Below the pieces are notes generated by a model. The model was not told the origin of the DNA, ran no database searches, and saw nothing but the letters and a program-made list of their open reading frames with translations. This document shows, one piece after another, positions 47,501 to 60,500 of a stretch of 64,000 nt of DNA. This stretch comes from Toxoplasma gondii ME49 (Eukaryota > Apicomplexa > Conoidasida > Eucoccidiorida > Sarcocystidae). The first letter of the stretch is position 1, and each line of letters begins with the position of its first letter. The position numbers and the translations under genes were made by a program. The stretch is taken from positions 868,001-932,000 of the forward strand of contig NC_031474.1 in NCBI RefSeq assembly GCF_000006565.2. The letters are read 5' to 3'.

Positions 47501-49753
47501 AGCCGCTCGGAGTCCTGCAGTATTCGCACCAGCACAATTTCGCGAGCCGAGGAAGTTTGTGGGGCGTGGCGCGAGAGCGCACCGGAGGCTGTCTTGATCG
47601 TTTCGCCTGAGCAGCCGCCCGCAGGGATGCCGAGCTTGCCGCCTACTTTGGGAGACGCGGAGCCGCCGGCCGCGGCAGTCCCTCTGTCTCCTTCGGGCGC
47701 AGAGACAGGTGTCCCCTTGGTGCCGGAGAGCCCCGGCTCCCCTGCGGCTGCGGGGCGACAGGCGGCGACGAAGGCCCCGACAGAAAGCGAGGCTTCCGCG
47801 GCAACCGAGGGTGACCATCCGCGTGTGGGCACCTCTGCGGAGGCGAGAACTCGTCAGCTTCCGACCGCAGAACAGCAGACACTGGAACAGCGGAAAGCGC
47901 TTCTCGAGGCCCGTTTGAGACGCCTAGAAATGCAGACCATCGCGCAGCGAGCGCAGCTCTTGAAGCAGCGCCTAGACGCAATGAAGCAGTACGGAACAAG
48001 ACCAACAACGATCTTCAACACTTGGCTAGGACCGCACAAACGAGGCTTTCTACAGAGTGTCGGAGGCGGCACAGGCGCCAGCTCTGGGGCCTTCCCCGTC
48101 TCTGCAGTCTCGGGCCGCAGTTCCACGGCGACGCGCACCCAGGCCGCCTCAGATTTGCACGGAAGCCGTCGGTTGCCTTCCGCTCTTCATCAGGCGGCAG
48201 ATCCTCTGGCGTTCAAGCGAACGCTCGAAACTCTGAAATGGAGAGAGCAGGGCCTTCTTCAGCGGCAAGCCGAACTGAGGACGCAGCTGCGAAAAGTGAA
48301 TGCCTTTGGCAGTACAGCTGGAGACTCAACTGCACCGAACCTGGGTCTAGCTGAAGACAAAAACCTCCGACTCGTAGAAAATGTCACTGTGGCTTCGGGG
48401 GCGTCTCTCGGCTCCAGGGATCAAACCGCCATCGCCCATCAGACGGATGTCCTGCCGCCGCCTCGGGCTTCAATTCCCACGGTCCCCACCCTGACGCCGG
48501 CGCCTTCGCCTGTCGCCTTTGCGGCCCTGCCGCAGATCCACCAGCAACTTCCTGGAGTCGACGTTGGTGCCGAGATACCCCGTCCGGTGACGCCTGTTTC
48601 CACGGACATTTCTGCATCTGCTTCTGCGTTCGTCCCAGGGTCTGTGCAAGCGTCTCTCTCCCAATCTCCCGCGGCATCTGTCAAAGGCGCAGGCGCACCT
48701 CCCTTGCCTCTCGCTCACCAACCATTCGCTTCTCTTCCTCCAGCTCCTCAGCTCCCTCAAGAGCCCCGTGTGCAAGAAGCAAACGTAGGGTCTCCTAGTC
48801 CGCCGACTGTGGTTCCTGGTGTACCCACTGTCGGAGCGACTGCACCTACTGTGGGAGAAGGTGCGACTACTCTGGGGGCTGGTGCCCCGGCGGTGGCTTC
48901 TCCGGCGCCTACTGTCGGAGCTGCTCCGCAAGCAGTGACATACACTGCGCCTACTATGGGAGCTGGTGCCCCGACGGTGGCCTCTCTGGCGCCTACTGTC
49001 GGAGCTGCTCCGCAAGCGGTGACATACACTGCGCCTACTACGGGAGCTGGTGCGCCTGCGGTGGCCTCTCTGGCGCCTACTGTCGGAGCTGCTCCGCAAG
49101 CGGTGACATACACTGCGCCTACTATCGGAGCTGGTGCGCCTGCGGTGGCTTCTCCGGCGCCTACTGTCGGAGCTGCTCCGCAAGCGGTGACTTACACTGC
49201 GCCTACTATCGGAGCTGGTGCGCCTGCGGTGGCCTCTCTGGCGCCTACTGTCGGAGCTGCTCCGCAAGCAGTGACATACACTGCGCCTACTATCGGAGCT
49301 GGTGCGCCTGCGGTGGCTTCTCCGGCGCCTACTGTCGGAGCTGCTCCGCAAGCGGTGACATACACTGCGCCTACTATCGGAGCTGGTGCGCCTGCGGTGG
49401 CCTCTCTGGCGCCTGCTGTCGGAGCTGCTCCGCAAGCGGTGACATACACTGCGCCTACTATCGGAGCTGGTGCGCCTGCGGTGGCTTCTCCGGCGCCTAC
49501 TGTCGGAGCTGCTCCGCAAGCGGTGACATACACTGCGCCCACTATGGGAGCTGGTGCCCCGGCGGCGGTGGCTTCTCTGGCGCGTGGGCCGAGTTTTGAT
49601 TATCAGGCGGGTGTAGTATCGCGTGCAGTTGGAGGTGCGTCTCAGCCTCAGGCTGAACAGGCGGCTTCTTACGTCAGCGACCCGGCGTCCGTCGCTAGGG
49701 TGAGCTCAGCGTCGATCTTGCCGCATGCAGCTGTTCCAGTGGTGCATGCCTGA
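36000..49753 (+). CDS. TLN4: Toxolysin 4, secreted M16 (insulinase-family) metalloprotease
   Basis: Thirteen exons: 36000-36998, 37985-38271, 38560-39080, 39611-39793, 40286-41397, 42253-42357, 42664-42963, 43384-43638, 44305-44477, 44982-45030, 45509-45613, 46127-46947, 47356-49753. All introns are GT-AG, phases are continuous, and the sum is 2,435 codons, fitting the very large precursor known for Toxoplasma TLN4, a microneme protein. Residues 1-29 form a signal peptide. The inverted zinc motif HQLEH gives H259, E262 (catalytic) and H263; the third ligand is E340 in exon 2, 77 residues after H263, as in insulin-degrading enzyme. Exon 8 keeps the substrate-anchoring Arg and Tyr (R1227, Y1234, spaced as in IDE). 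So the enzyme looks active. Low-complexity inserts occur at about residues 500-590 and 1364-1630, and a Pro/Ala/Gly-rich C-terminal extension carries a 28-residue repeat. TLN4 is known to be heavily processed; the inserts are plausible cleavage regions. Confidence 0.95.
44530..44600. repeat. (TA)n microsatellite cluster, TLN4 intron
   Basis: Interrupted TA arrays just after the exon ending at 44477. Other TLN4 introns carry arrays near 39108-39153, 43813-43830, 45262-45282, 45887-45904 and 47058-47077. Confidence 0.9.
48905..49577 (+). repeat. 84-bp tandem repeat, 8 copies, encoding a 28-residue repeat in TLN4
   Basis: Eight head-to-tail copies of an 84-base unit, starting every 84 bases from 48905. 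Each encodes APTVGAAPQAVTYTAP followed by a TIGAGAPAVAS-type segment ending in Leu or Pro. The final residue alternates Leu/Pro over copies 2 to 8, which points to growth by duplicating a two-copy (168-base) block. More degenerate copies precede it from about 48820. Because 84 is a multiple of three and the unit is GC-rich, long open frames appear on the opposite strand; these are not genes. The last copy has an extra Ala. Confidence 0.95.
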
Positions 49754-52700
49754 AAGTGGGTTGTGCGCATTAAACAATGAGAGGAAAGACAGAGAACATC
49801 GACAAGAACGCAGAAGGGGGCTAGGATCATGGTTGTTCATTTGCCGTTCGAGGTCGGGCGTCGCGACCTCTCGCTCACTGCCATTTCTACGCACCGGGTG
49901 GTGGCCCGGCAGCGGGACATGGAATGAAGTAGAATGAAGAGTGTAGCTGAAGTCTGGAGAACATTCTCCGTTTCGCTTCGCGTTTCTCGGTTACTTGAGA
50001 GACCAGACTCCTCGTGTCGAAAGGGGTAAGAGGAAATCCAGTTTCCTCTCTCCATTGCTTTCCCGAACTTGAGAACGCGATTCCAGAGGTGGGACCCAAG
50101 CTCGTCTTGGGACAGGGTTTGTGTTGTCAGCAGAATTGTAGAGGGAGCGTTTGCCACTACAGAGCAATGGTAGTGTTGCTTCTCTGTTCCACACAAGACG
50201 CTTTTTCGTGGGGACGAATCATGCGCGTCCTCTCAGGTGTGTGGCGTAATCCAGAGAATTTCTCATTTTTGCGGAACTTAGGAAGAAGGACTGTCGGGTC
50301 TTCTTATGCCGAGTGAGGCGGCATGATGCACCTTCACTGGCAGCCGCGTGAGACGATTTGGAAAATTTGAATGCGAGACGTTTGTGTGAGGCTGGGTGTG
50401 TTTGCATCTTCACGCATGAGATGTTCAGGTGTTTTTCTTGAGAGCGAAGTCGCTCTCGATTTCGCCTCTTGTGTTTCTCCCCCATTTGCCCTGTCGCGGT
50501 TCTCTGCTTTTTCGTCGTTTTGTGCTCGTTACGTTCTCGTTTCTCCAGACTCAATTCACCTCCCTTTGTGCGGAGTCGAGATGAGAAGACGACGTCATCT
50601 CAGTCTTTAAGTGCGCTCCACGCGCACGGTACACCAGGACCTCCGCTTTTCAGCTGGTGAAGCACTGATATCCGCAAAACAGGCTGGCATCTGGTGAAGC
50701 ACGAACGTTCTCTCGTCCTTTTCCCGTGGGCTGATTGGCAGCAACCTGCTCACTCATGGATTTCGCATAAGTAGCGAAACCTGAAAAAGACAACTCTCTT
50801 GTAGAGATGCATAAACGCGACACAAATATATTCTCCACCGGCTCGCTGCGAAGTCGAACGGTCTTTCCCCCGTCCGCTGCTGCTCGCAAGTCGTGCCCTG
50901 ACACAAAATGCATGACGCCGAAGCAATGACCAACGTAATCGAAAGAGGAAACATGCTGGAGAGGCTATTTCGCCTCTCTGCACTTTGTCCGCAAATCACT
51001 AACCGCCACACACACTGTCGCACGGCTCATTCGCCTTCAGCCTTCTCCAAAGGTTCACGCGACGAGTTCAATCGCGCTTTATGTCTTGCGGACATTTCTT
51101 TAGTGGCGTCTTCGACACTGCTGATTTGTCCCTGAAAAGGTCGCTCTACAGCTTTTCACGATTACCCGCAAATTTCCGCGCTTCTTGTCGTAGTGCACGG
51201 GACTCCTCCTTCACTCCTCATCGCCAGCGAATTGAATGAAAAAGAGCTCTTTCGTGTGCGACGCGTTTGAAAGGCAGCTGCTAACACGCAGACACTTTTC
51301 ACGGTATTACTGGAAATCGGAAAGACTCATAGTGAGGGAGAAACAGCCTTCTTCAGCCTTTGGATGATTGAAGAAAGAGCGGATACAAATCACAGGGGCA
51401 ACTGACTTGACCTAAATACAGGTTTCGTTTGTATAGGTTTAGACCTTTATTTGTTGTAACCTTTGTGTCGATAAAAATTCAGACGCAGTCCACTCTGCAA
51501 AGTGAGATACGATGGAGCGGGATCTCTGCCGTTGTTGAATAGACTTCGTTTTCTTTTCCTCAACAGTCGGCTCTTGAACCTTTCCCTTTACCAATCGTGT
51601 GGAGTGTCCCGCCGTAGACGGACCCTACAGACGGTGCTGGTTCCTTATAATTGGAGGCAAATCCAGAATCCTGCGTTCATCTTACTGTACACTGACAGGG
51701 GCGGCGCTACTTTCTCCGTGAGGTGTGACGAACGCTTTCTCACGTAGTTTGAAGAGTTCTGTATTCAGAACAGACATCTCACTGGAGGAGTGGACACGGT
51801 CAGTCTACTGAATTGAAATAAAGTGTCACCGTACTGGTGTCGGCAACGCGGAAAGTGCCGAGCGTCCCGCCTTCGTTTTTTTAAGCTCGCTGTGTCGACT
51901 GGCGCTCTTTAAAAATCGCGACGGGCGACCCGAGTGCTTCATCTGAGGAGCCTCTGAGCCAGCGCGGGTGTGTGCGCACTCCACGTCCGTTCCGCGGTCA
52001 CTTTAAAGTGCGTTCGCCACTCTGTTTTCGACGGACATGCTGCGCCCGGAATAGAAGTGACTTTCAACGTGGGGCTTCTCCACGGGAGTTACGTGCAATT
52101 TTAGATTATTTTGGGTTTCCGCTTTTAGTGCCTCGAGGCTGTGAGTGGGCAGCTGACACCAACAAACACTCTTTCACGTCTCTCTGTGTCTGCGAGCGAA
52201 TCCGTCAGTGTCTCCGAACGAACAAAGAAATCACGCGTCCGATGCATCCAGACGCATGTCGATTTCTTCCAGAATCCTTTCCCGCTCGGTCTTTGTTGTC
52301 GACGCGTACAGCGCGCGTTTTCTCCCCGTCCACCTGAGGCAGGTTAAGACAGAAACACACAAGAAACTAATTCGAGGAGCACGACTGTTGAATCATTCTT
52401 GACTCTTCTGGCATCCTGAGAAAAAGTTGCAGCTACGCACCCCAGTTATTTTCTGAGTTGACTCGCTTTTCGAACGCTTCGAGAAACGCGTTACGGGCAG
52501 CCACGAGCGGTGGTGTGCATGTAAAAAGCTCCAAGAGTTGCTCACCGCCGGCATGCTGATCCGCGATGTCTAGCGAGTTCACGCGGATGCCGAGAAAAAC
52601 GAGAGGGTGAAACTATATCTCAATCACACAGGGATCTGTGACCGATCGAAATCGAACCACACGCACATGGAGATACAAGTAAATTGCATATAGGGTAAAT

Positions 52701-54595
52701 AAGAAGAACCGTGTCCGTGAACACAATAGTGTAACTGAATAAAACAGTGCAATTACATTCAAACATAAACGAAACAAAATAGTGAAGGTGAACGGCCCCA
52801 GATGTCACATGAGGTGTTTGCGGAGTTTTCAGCGAAACCAGATTGCACACACATCAGAAGTTGGAAGACGCATTTGAGTCGTCTCTCATATGTGAATGCG
52901 GACAGTTCTGTATATATTCTTATGCGCTGTGATTCTCAGAAAATCTGTACATGTTTGTGTGTACATATGTATATCCATCTGTGCATGTAGGCATTTCTCT
53001 TCTGCTGTTTCCGCGGGAGTAGAAGCACTGGACGATAGCCGAGACAGACATCAAAGACGTTTAGACAATAGGAAATTACAGTGCACATCTACAAGAAGCT
53101 CAACGTCTTCTGCCCACTGCCAGCTGTCACTTCTCCCACCCCAGGACTACGCGTCGTTGATGAGCGCGACCGTTCTAAACGTATTTTCAGGCACACTCGA
53201 AAGCCGCGGTCAATCTCCATGTAGCCATTGCTTAACTGGATGCGCGTGCAGAACGTGAGAGGCCCCCCAACATGCCCCGGACTCAACAAGGCTTTTGGGA
53301 CACCCTACGGTTGCGCGAACCTGAGGAGCTGTAGCGGCTGGTCACTGACGTCTCTCCAAGTGAGGACTCTCTCCCAGTCAAGACGCGAGTAGTGTTGGAA
53401 GGCAGATCCCTGCGACAGCACAGAGGAAACGGCGACGGAAGCTTTTCGGAGTTTCGAGGAAACTGCAGTATCCACGAACTCCGAAGCCAGTTGGAAACAG
53501 CTCCACAGAAACTGAAAGCCAAGTGATTCACGACGCCAGAGGTATCAGAGACTTCTCTGCACCGAACCGAGTCCCCCTGCGTCACGGATGGCCGAGGCCA
53601 ACAAAACGACAGCGATACGAAGGCAGTGCGACGGCAATGCATGCGCACCAATCCTTGACTGAATTCACGCTCTGACGACAACGTGTACACTGAGACAAGA
53701 GGAGTTTGCAGCGTCTCCTGAGGAGCAGAGCCTCCCAGTTGTGGTCTTCAGGCTGAGCTCTCGAAGGCCTCGGGCGGCAGGATCCCAGGTCGACTGTGGC
53801 GTTGCGCATTCCCCCTTCAACGACGTTCTGAAAAACTAGTTTGACACTTTCTTGCGTGAACTGTCGATCACGCGGACCCACCCACAAACGCACGTCGTCT
53901 GAGCGCGCCGCCAGCTCTCTACGGAAGCAGCGGCGACTGCTGTCGCTTCAGTCGAACTGGTTGGTGTAAAACAACCGAAGTTCAATTTCCATCATGTAAA
54001 CAGTCACCTGGGACAGTTCAAGGTTGAACCACGTATTCAGGTTCCCCTGATTAACTTCGTTCTGTTACTTCGCGACGCTCATTGAGGACCCGTTCTGCGA
54101 TCCTTTCCATCTTCCCCATGCAGTGGCATACCATACTCAACCTTGGAAAAGGCAAACAACGGCCGGAAGCTCTGGACCTGGAACACAACTGGTCGGCTCC
54201 ACGTTCAACAGGAGAGTTTGTGTCTCCGATGAACGAACGAGAATCATCGCAGAAGCTCTCGACCAGCTCATACGGTGTGCGCATCTCTATAGTGATACTT
54301 TTACCAAGAAACTGCCGGACATGACGAAATGCAAAGGTGAAGCACGAGAGATCTTCTCGGAGGGACTCCGCGTTTCCAGACACCACATCACGGCACACAC
54401 AGTATTCACAGGGAATGAAGTTAAATGCTTTTCTAATTTTTTCGTTGTTCCTCCCCACTGGCGTTGAAGCGGACGGAGGCGCGGACGCTTCGTGGCGATT
54501 CCCGAACCGCGAGGACGACATGATGGATCAGATCGAAATGTCTCTCGTTATTTCTTAGCCTAATCACGTTTTTTCCTTCTTGGTTTTTCTCCCCG
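49754..54595. other. Convergent intergenic region between TLN4 and the RNA methyltransferase
   Basis: About 4.8 kb between two stop codons facing each other. I could not assemble a splice-consistent coding region on either strand. Open frames such as 51972-52337 (+), 53283-53893 (-) and 54051-54521 (-) are short, overlap others and resemble no family. It must contain both 3' UTRs; a non-coding RNA cannot be excluded. Unlike the introns nearby, it has almost no (TA)n arrays. Confidence 0.5.
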
Positions 54596-57500
54596 TCAGC
54601 GAACCTTTGTCAAAACGTAGACTGCGCGCCAGTCGTCGCGCGAGGCAATCAAGTGGCCAAACCGCTCGTACAGCAGAACGGCTTTCTTGTGTGCAGATCC
54701 CATGAACTGGAAAACGAAACACAGCAACACTCGATCCACTTGAATGAGTATCCAGAAACTGCCGCGCGGGGGGTCTGCGGCTGGAACAAAACGACCCGCG
54801 GAAGAGTCAGAACAAGAACGAATTTTCGAAGTCGTGGACCCAGACGAAAGACGATGGGGGAAAGGCCGGTTTCCGTCCCTCCCAAATTGACGGTATCTCG
54901 CGACGCACACCGGCCTCTCGACTCGAGAGTGGTACAGGTTGTATGAGCGATGGGGAAAAGAAACTCAGACAGCGTAACAGTTAAAGAGCAGCTTTTCGTT
55001 CCCGGCCCGGCGCTTAACGACCCCCCTCGTAGAGCTTCCGAAAAATCTCCTTTTAAGATGGGCGCATGCGGAACAGGCTCGGACACACCGTTCGTCGCGT
55101 AAAAGAAACGCCCAGGACAGACAACGCATACAGGAGGCAATGTAAAGCAGCAGGCTGTCCACGCTGGAACGCAAGATGGACAATTCGAAGGGCGTTCAGC
55201 TTACCTCGCCTTCTCGCCTTCCCGGCATTCGCGTCAACACAAAGGCGCCTCTCAGGAACGGTGCCACTTGGTGATGAGGTGCATGAAGCAGAGCAATCCG
55301 GAAAGGGAGAGACCTGAGAGGCATGAAAAACGGCCAACACACGAAAGCACCCACTACGTCAAAACGGCGCAACTGCTGGATACACACCACGCACAAAATA
55401 TAAAGAAACCGAACGAAACACAAGACACCGACGACTCGCCTTTGCTCACTCGGAGAGCACGAGAAAGAATATGACCTCACACCCGCAGACCGGCAGCAAA
55501 GGCTGCCTAAGACACGCACATCGCACAGGACAACAGAAAAGTACAGACATCTGGGATGCCGCTCTCCCTTCGTCTCGATCTCTCTCTTTCTCTGCACCAG
55601 TTTACAAGTACGTACATGTATCATAACTACGTGAGTTGCTCCTTTTTTCAAGATATGCCTGCATGCATATGCAGACATCTGCAGGTACATTTATCCTTAC
55701 ATGCCTCTGCCCAAGTCTATATACCTCTCTGAATCCACCACTCTCTTTGACAATCTAGATCCCTGTTCCCCACTCTCCATGTAAACAAACTCAGGACGTA
55801 CCGAGATTCACACTGTGTCATCTTTACTCAACTCGTCGCGAATGTTAGCGCACCCTCCTTTTTCATTTCCTCTGTTCCCTTCCTTGCCGCTTGGTTTCTG
55901 TTTCTAGACAAACACTCACTCTGTGCCCCAAGCCGTCGAGTCGCCAGGGACATAAATCTTCTCCTTCAACTTTGCGTCAGCTTCTTCCATCTGTCTTCTC
56001 CCTTGTCTCTCCGTGTCCGCTTCCTGCTCTTCCCCGTTCTGCTCTTTCTGGTTCTCGTTCGTGCTCTCCTTCTCTTCTCCGGTTTGTCCTTCCATCTCCT
56101 GAGTGGCGGTGGACGCCCGGGTCGAGGCGGTGAGTGTCTGCTCTGTCTTTGGATGCGTTTTTCTCTCGCTCGCTCCGTAAATCAATTCGTCGAACGAAAT
56201 CGCTTCTCGCGCTTCCCCATCTAGTTGGTGGCGCCGCGGGGAGGACGCAGAGGACTGAGACAGAGAAGAAAGAGACACAGTACTCGGACCGACAGTGAAC
56301 ATCGGCTGTGAGGCCCTGCGCTGGATGGCTGCCGTCGCATCTTCTTCCTCTTCGCCGCTTTCCGTGTCTCGGTGTCTCTCTTTCGCGGCTTCCTCCTGCA
56401 CCGCAGGGATCTCGCCGGCCGCGCCGAAACTCCCTTGCTTCTCCGCGTCTCGGCTGTCGCCCTCTGCGTTCGCAGACGTCGTGGAGCTTCGTCGCTCTCG
56501 CGCCACACACTGGACTGCTTCTCGAGTGCTGTCTCGGCTTGACGGCGAGAGCTGAAAGGACGCCTCAGACCTCGAGTAGAACGCATGGAAGCTGTTCACC
56601 CGCTGACGAGCTGCACAAAGGAGCAGAGCCCTCTCGTCCGACCCGACCAGTGTAACTACACCTTGGCGTTTGCCTCCTGAGTCAGCCACCCACGAGGCAG
56701 GCAAAGACTCCCAAGAAGACGAAGGCGACGAAGAAGAAACAGAAGAACAAACAGAAGAAGAAACAGAAGAAGGAACAGAAGAAGAAACAGAAGAAGAAGA
56801 GAGATGTGGAGGAAGAGACGGAGACGAAGCACAGAGAGGATCTGAAAAATGGTCTGTGGTTTCTGCGTTTCCCATCCGTGAGCGAAGACGAGAGAGAGGA
56901 GAAGGAATCCGACCAGGACAGACAGGAAGTGTGTCTTTTATCAAGAGGGCAACTTCCATCAGGAGGCCGCCATCACCACAAAAGGGATCCCAGACCTGCA
57001 GACAATTTTCGGAAAAATGCGAAAAAGCAGACAACGACGGAGTCTCCCAAATGCAGAACAGGCGACGTGAAATCAGAAAAGTGACATTTTTTTTTCAAGA
57101 GCCGGAACACGAGGTTGCTCTCCCGGAAAGGCCCGCGTCGGCACGATACAGATGCTTCATTCTTAACTAACAGGTGACATGTCAGAAAGTCAAAATACCT
57201 CTTCTACACATCTGCTACTCTCTCTCTCTCTCTGAGTCTGTGACTCCGCCTACCACAACATATACAGAGACACATATATGCATCATTATATATATTTATA
57301 TATATATATATATATATAAATATACATACGGATATTTATATGTATATATACGTATGGATATACACAAGATTATATGTATGTGTGTATGTACATAAATGTA
57401 TATATGTATATGTATACATATGTATACATGTGTATATGTCTATCTCCAGCTTCCCCACGTGTGTGTGTGTGCGTCTGGTTCAGTTTTTGTTTTCCGCTCT

Positions 57501-60500
57501 TGTTTCCTTTCCGCTCTCGAGCCCGGTGTCTAGACAGCGGCACGCTCACCACTACGTCTTTTTCCCTCCTGCATGCGCGTTTGATTCCGCTGGCGAGTGC
57601 AACGGCCGCCGCGGTGGCGTCGTCGGACTCGAAGGCCTCGACGAGGCCCAGCGCGGAAGGCAGCGCCGCGGGAGGAAGCACCCCCGCAGCCTTTGCAGCT
57701 GCCTGTCGCCGGCTCAAGTGCAGATGCTGGAGTCGCAGCAACTCGACCTCCACTGGAAGGCTCAGCGGGTCGTTGGGGCGCGCAGCGAACGCCGGAAATG
57801 GAGAATCGGAACAGGCGAACGACCGCCAAGGTGAAGACACTGACGACGATGCAGGCGAAGGCAACGCAGGTGAAGACAGTGCAGGTGAAGACAGTGCAGG
57901 TGAAGACAGTGCAGGTGAAGACAGTGCAGGTGAAGAGGACAGAGAAGAAGGAGAGTCTGAACTTGAAGAAGGGAGAGAAGGTGAAGCAGCCAAGGATTGC
58001 TCATGAGGTGATGCCGCGGGGGCTCGTGGCTGTTGAAGGTCTGGATGTTGCCAAGAGTCGTTCGCTTCGTTTCCTCGACTGGACGTCGTCGACTGGAACG
58101 ACTCGCGCCTGGTCGCTTCCACCACCTTTTCGTCTGCCTCTGCGTCTCCTGTCTCCTTGCCTGTCTGCGCGGCTTTTTTCGCGAGTTCCTCGGCTTTTGA
58201 GACGGCGTCCAGAAGCTTTTCAAAGGCACTCCTTTGCCAGCCGTGCTTCGCAGCTTTTCCCCTCGTTTCGCGCTCTCGGTGGAACTCCGCCAGCCGCCCG
58301 TCAGTTCCCCCTCGCTGGCTGCCTCCTGCCTCCTGGGCCGCGTCTGTGTGTGTGCCGAAAACGCGATTTGAAGCGGCGGGGTTGCGGGGAGGTGCAGGCC
58401 CTCCGTCTCCACAAGCCTCCACATGTTCTCGCCTCGGCGTCTCTGTCTCTGCCCAAGGCTCGTCGCACGCACTGCGATCCCTCAACAGACGGCGCCTCGC
58501 CTCCTCTCTGATGGCTCGAGACGCCGCCGCCAGAGACCAAGGCGAAAGGAAAGCAGACGAAGCAGACGAGTCCGAAAAAGAGGAAGAACTGGAAGAAGAC
58601 AGGGGAGAAAAAGGAAATCTGGAAGCGTCTGAACGTTGAGGACTCTGTGTTGGCTCTGAAGCGTCCAAATGACGAGATGAAAAAGAGCCACTGAAGTTTG
58701 TGCCGTGCGCCCGCAACAGCTCGCGCAAGACAGGAAAGGCAGAGGGCCTTTGGGGATAGTCCGAAACGCGTCGAGAAGACCGCGTAGTCAAGAATTCACA
58801 GCTGGCCACCGAGAGGCTCTGCTGGGCGTCTGCAGACGATGCGCAGCCTCTTTCAAGTCCGTTGTCTCCTTGGCATACCTGAGACCTCGCCGAGAGGTCT
58901 GATGTATCCAGAGAACAGGCGAACGAGGCCGGGGGGGAAGAGGCAGAGAGAGAAGACGAAAGAGGAGACGGCGGAGAAGACGAAAGAGGAGAAGGGAGAG
59001 AAGTTGAGGCGGAGAATCCCGCACAACTCGGAGAGAAAAATCGAGAGAGGTAGAGATACGGGCGAGGTGTAAGACGCGGCGAAAGTTGCATGTCCACGAA
59101 GAGAGAGTCGGAAGCGAGAGTCAAAGAGAAACGGAAGTTCAGAGCCTCCAGCAAACGCCTCGCTGGCTGCACAGCCTTAACGAACTCGATTTCTGGAGAG
59201 GCAGAAGATGGCAACGAAGCCGAAGAAGGAGACATAGAAGGTGATGAAGACAAGGGAGAAGAGAAAGCTGAGTTGTTCTCCAGTGAGTCGACGTTACCCT
59301 GTCCAGCAGCCTCGGATTTGTGTTCGGCGCCCAGACTTTTCAGTGTCTTCTCCACCACCTGACGAATGCGATTCTCATTGCAGAGCGTGGAGGAGAACGA
59401 CGCGACTCGGAGGGGCACTAGCGGCAAAAGCGAGAGATCTGGAAAAAACTGACAGAGACAACGAGGACGCGGACAGCCGGAAAAACGAATGGAGGAACAG
59501 CGAACCGCACCTCTTTTTCAGACGCTATGCACTCAATGGACTTTATGCAAATACACAAATACACAAATATATATATATATATAAATATATACGTATAGAT
59601 ATGGAGAGAGACATGTAGAGAGAAATAGATTGATAGCAATAGGTAGAGAGAAGGACATAGCTCCATAGATATAGATAGATGTTTATACAGGTATATTGAG
59701 ACATGTATATACATTCATATACATATATATACACTTATATATATACATATATACATATATATATGTATATAATTATGCGCTGGGGTGTTTGTACACCGGA
59801 GAGTGGAACACTGAAGCATTGTACGTGAGGCAGGAAAGCGAATTTCGTTCCTCAGGCTGCACCGCGTGATCGGCGTTTGTGCGTATCCATGTATAAGTAC
59901 GTCCGTTGGTATGAGTATGTACGCACAAAAAGATGCATATGTTGGCGCAGACGAGTTTTGACGAGTCTTCGGTTCTCACCTCTTTCCACTTGACTTTTGT
60001 GAGGGCGTTCTCGAGTCGCTGCTCCGTGGTGCAGGCACCCGAGTGAGCGAGTCGGAGCCAGACCGTCTCAGCGATTCGGCTATACGTACAGACACGAGTG
60101 GCGAGCTCCCAGTCCGCGTTGTGGAGGACGACGCCGCCCTGGACGCTTTGCAGTCTGATGGGCCGTTTTTTCTCTGGAGACGCGTCGAGTTTTTCCCCGC
60201 AGAAGGCGCCTTTTCTCTCGTCTGAACGGGGCAGCTTCCCCGAAGAGGCGTCGCAGCTTCCGCAGAGGTCGCGGAGACTCGGAGAGGTGCGAAGCTCTCG
60301 CACCAGCACAGGTTCCAAGCCTTTTCGGACTGAAAGAAAGAGGGTGAAAGCAGCTCCGCGGACAGCCTGCGAGGCGGCCGCGACGCCTGCGAGGCGGCCG
60401 CGCGGCTTGGCGAGTCCAGCCATGAGACGCCGAGAAAAATCTGAAGAAGCCGGCGGTCTGACGAACAGATGAGACTGCCGAGACCAAGACGTAGTGGAAA

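Noticed and set aside
48470..49519. A 349-codon minus-strand frame rich in Arg/Ser (SR-protein-like), and a second minus-strand frame with a 28-residue repeat
   Set aside because: Both are shadows of the 84-base TLN4 repeat; a GC-rich unit whose length is a multiple of three stays open in several frames.
48905..49577. Regular repeat array resembling a CRISPR
   Set aside because: The units are directly adjacent with no unique spacers, lie in a eukaryotic exon and keep the reading frame.
53283..54521. Minus-strand frames downstream of the methyltransferase considered as additional 3' exons
   Set aside because: The frame of the last exon reaches a stop at 54596-54598 and the only possible donor there (gttcgc) is weak; the frames below it resemble nothing in the family.
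57597..58511. Plus-strand 304-codon frame with VKTVQ repeats
   Set aside because: Opposite strand of the methyltransferase low-complexity insert; the minus strand has the phase-consistent exon with recognisable domains at both ends.
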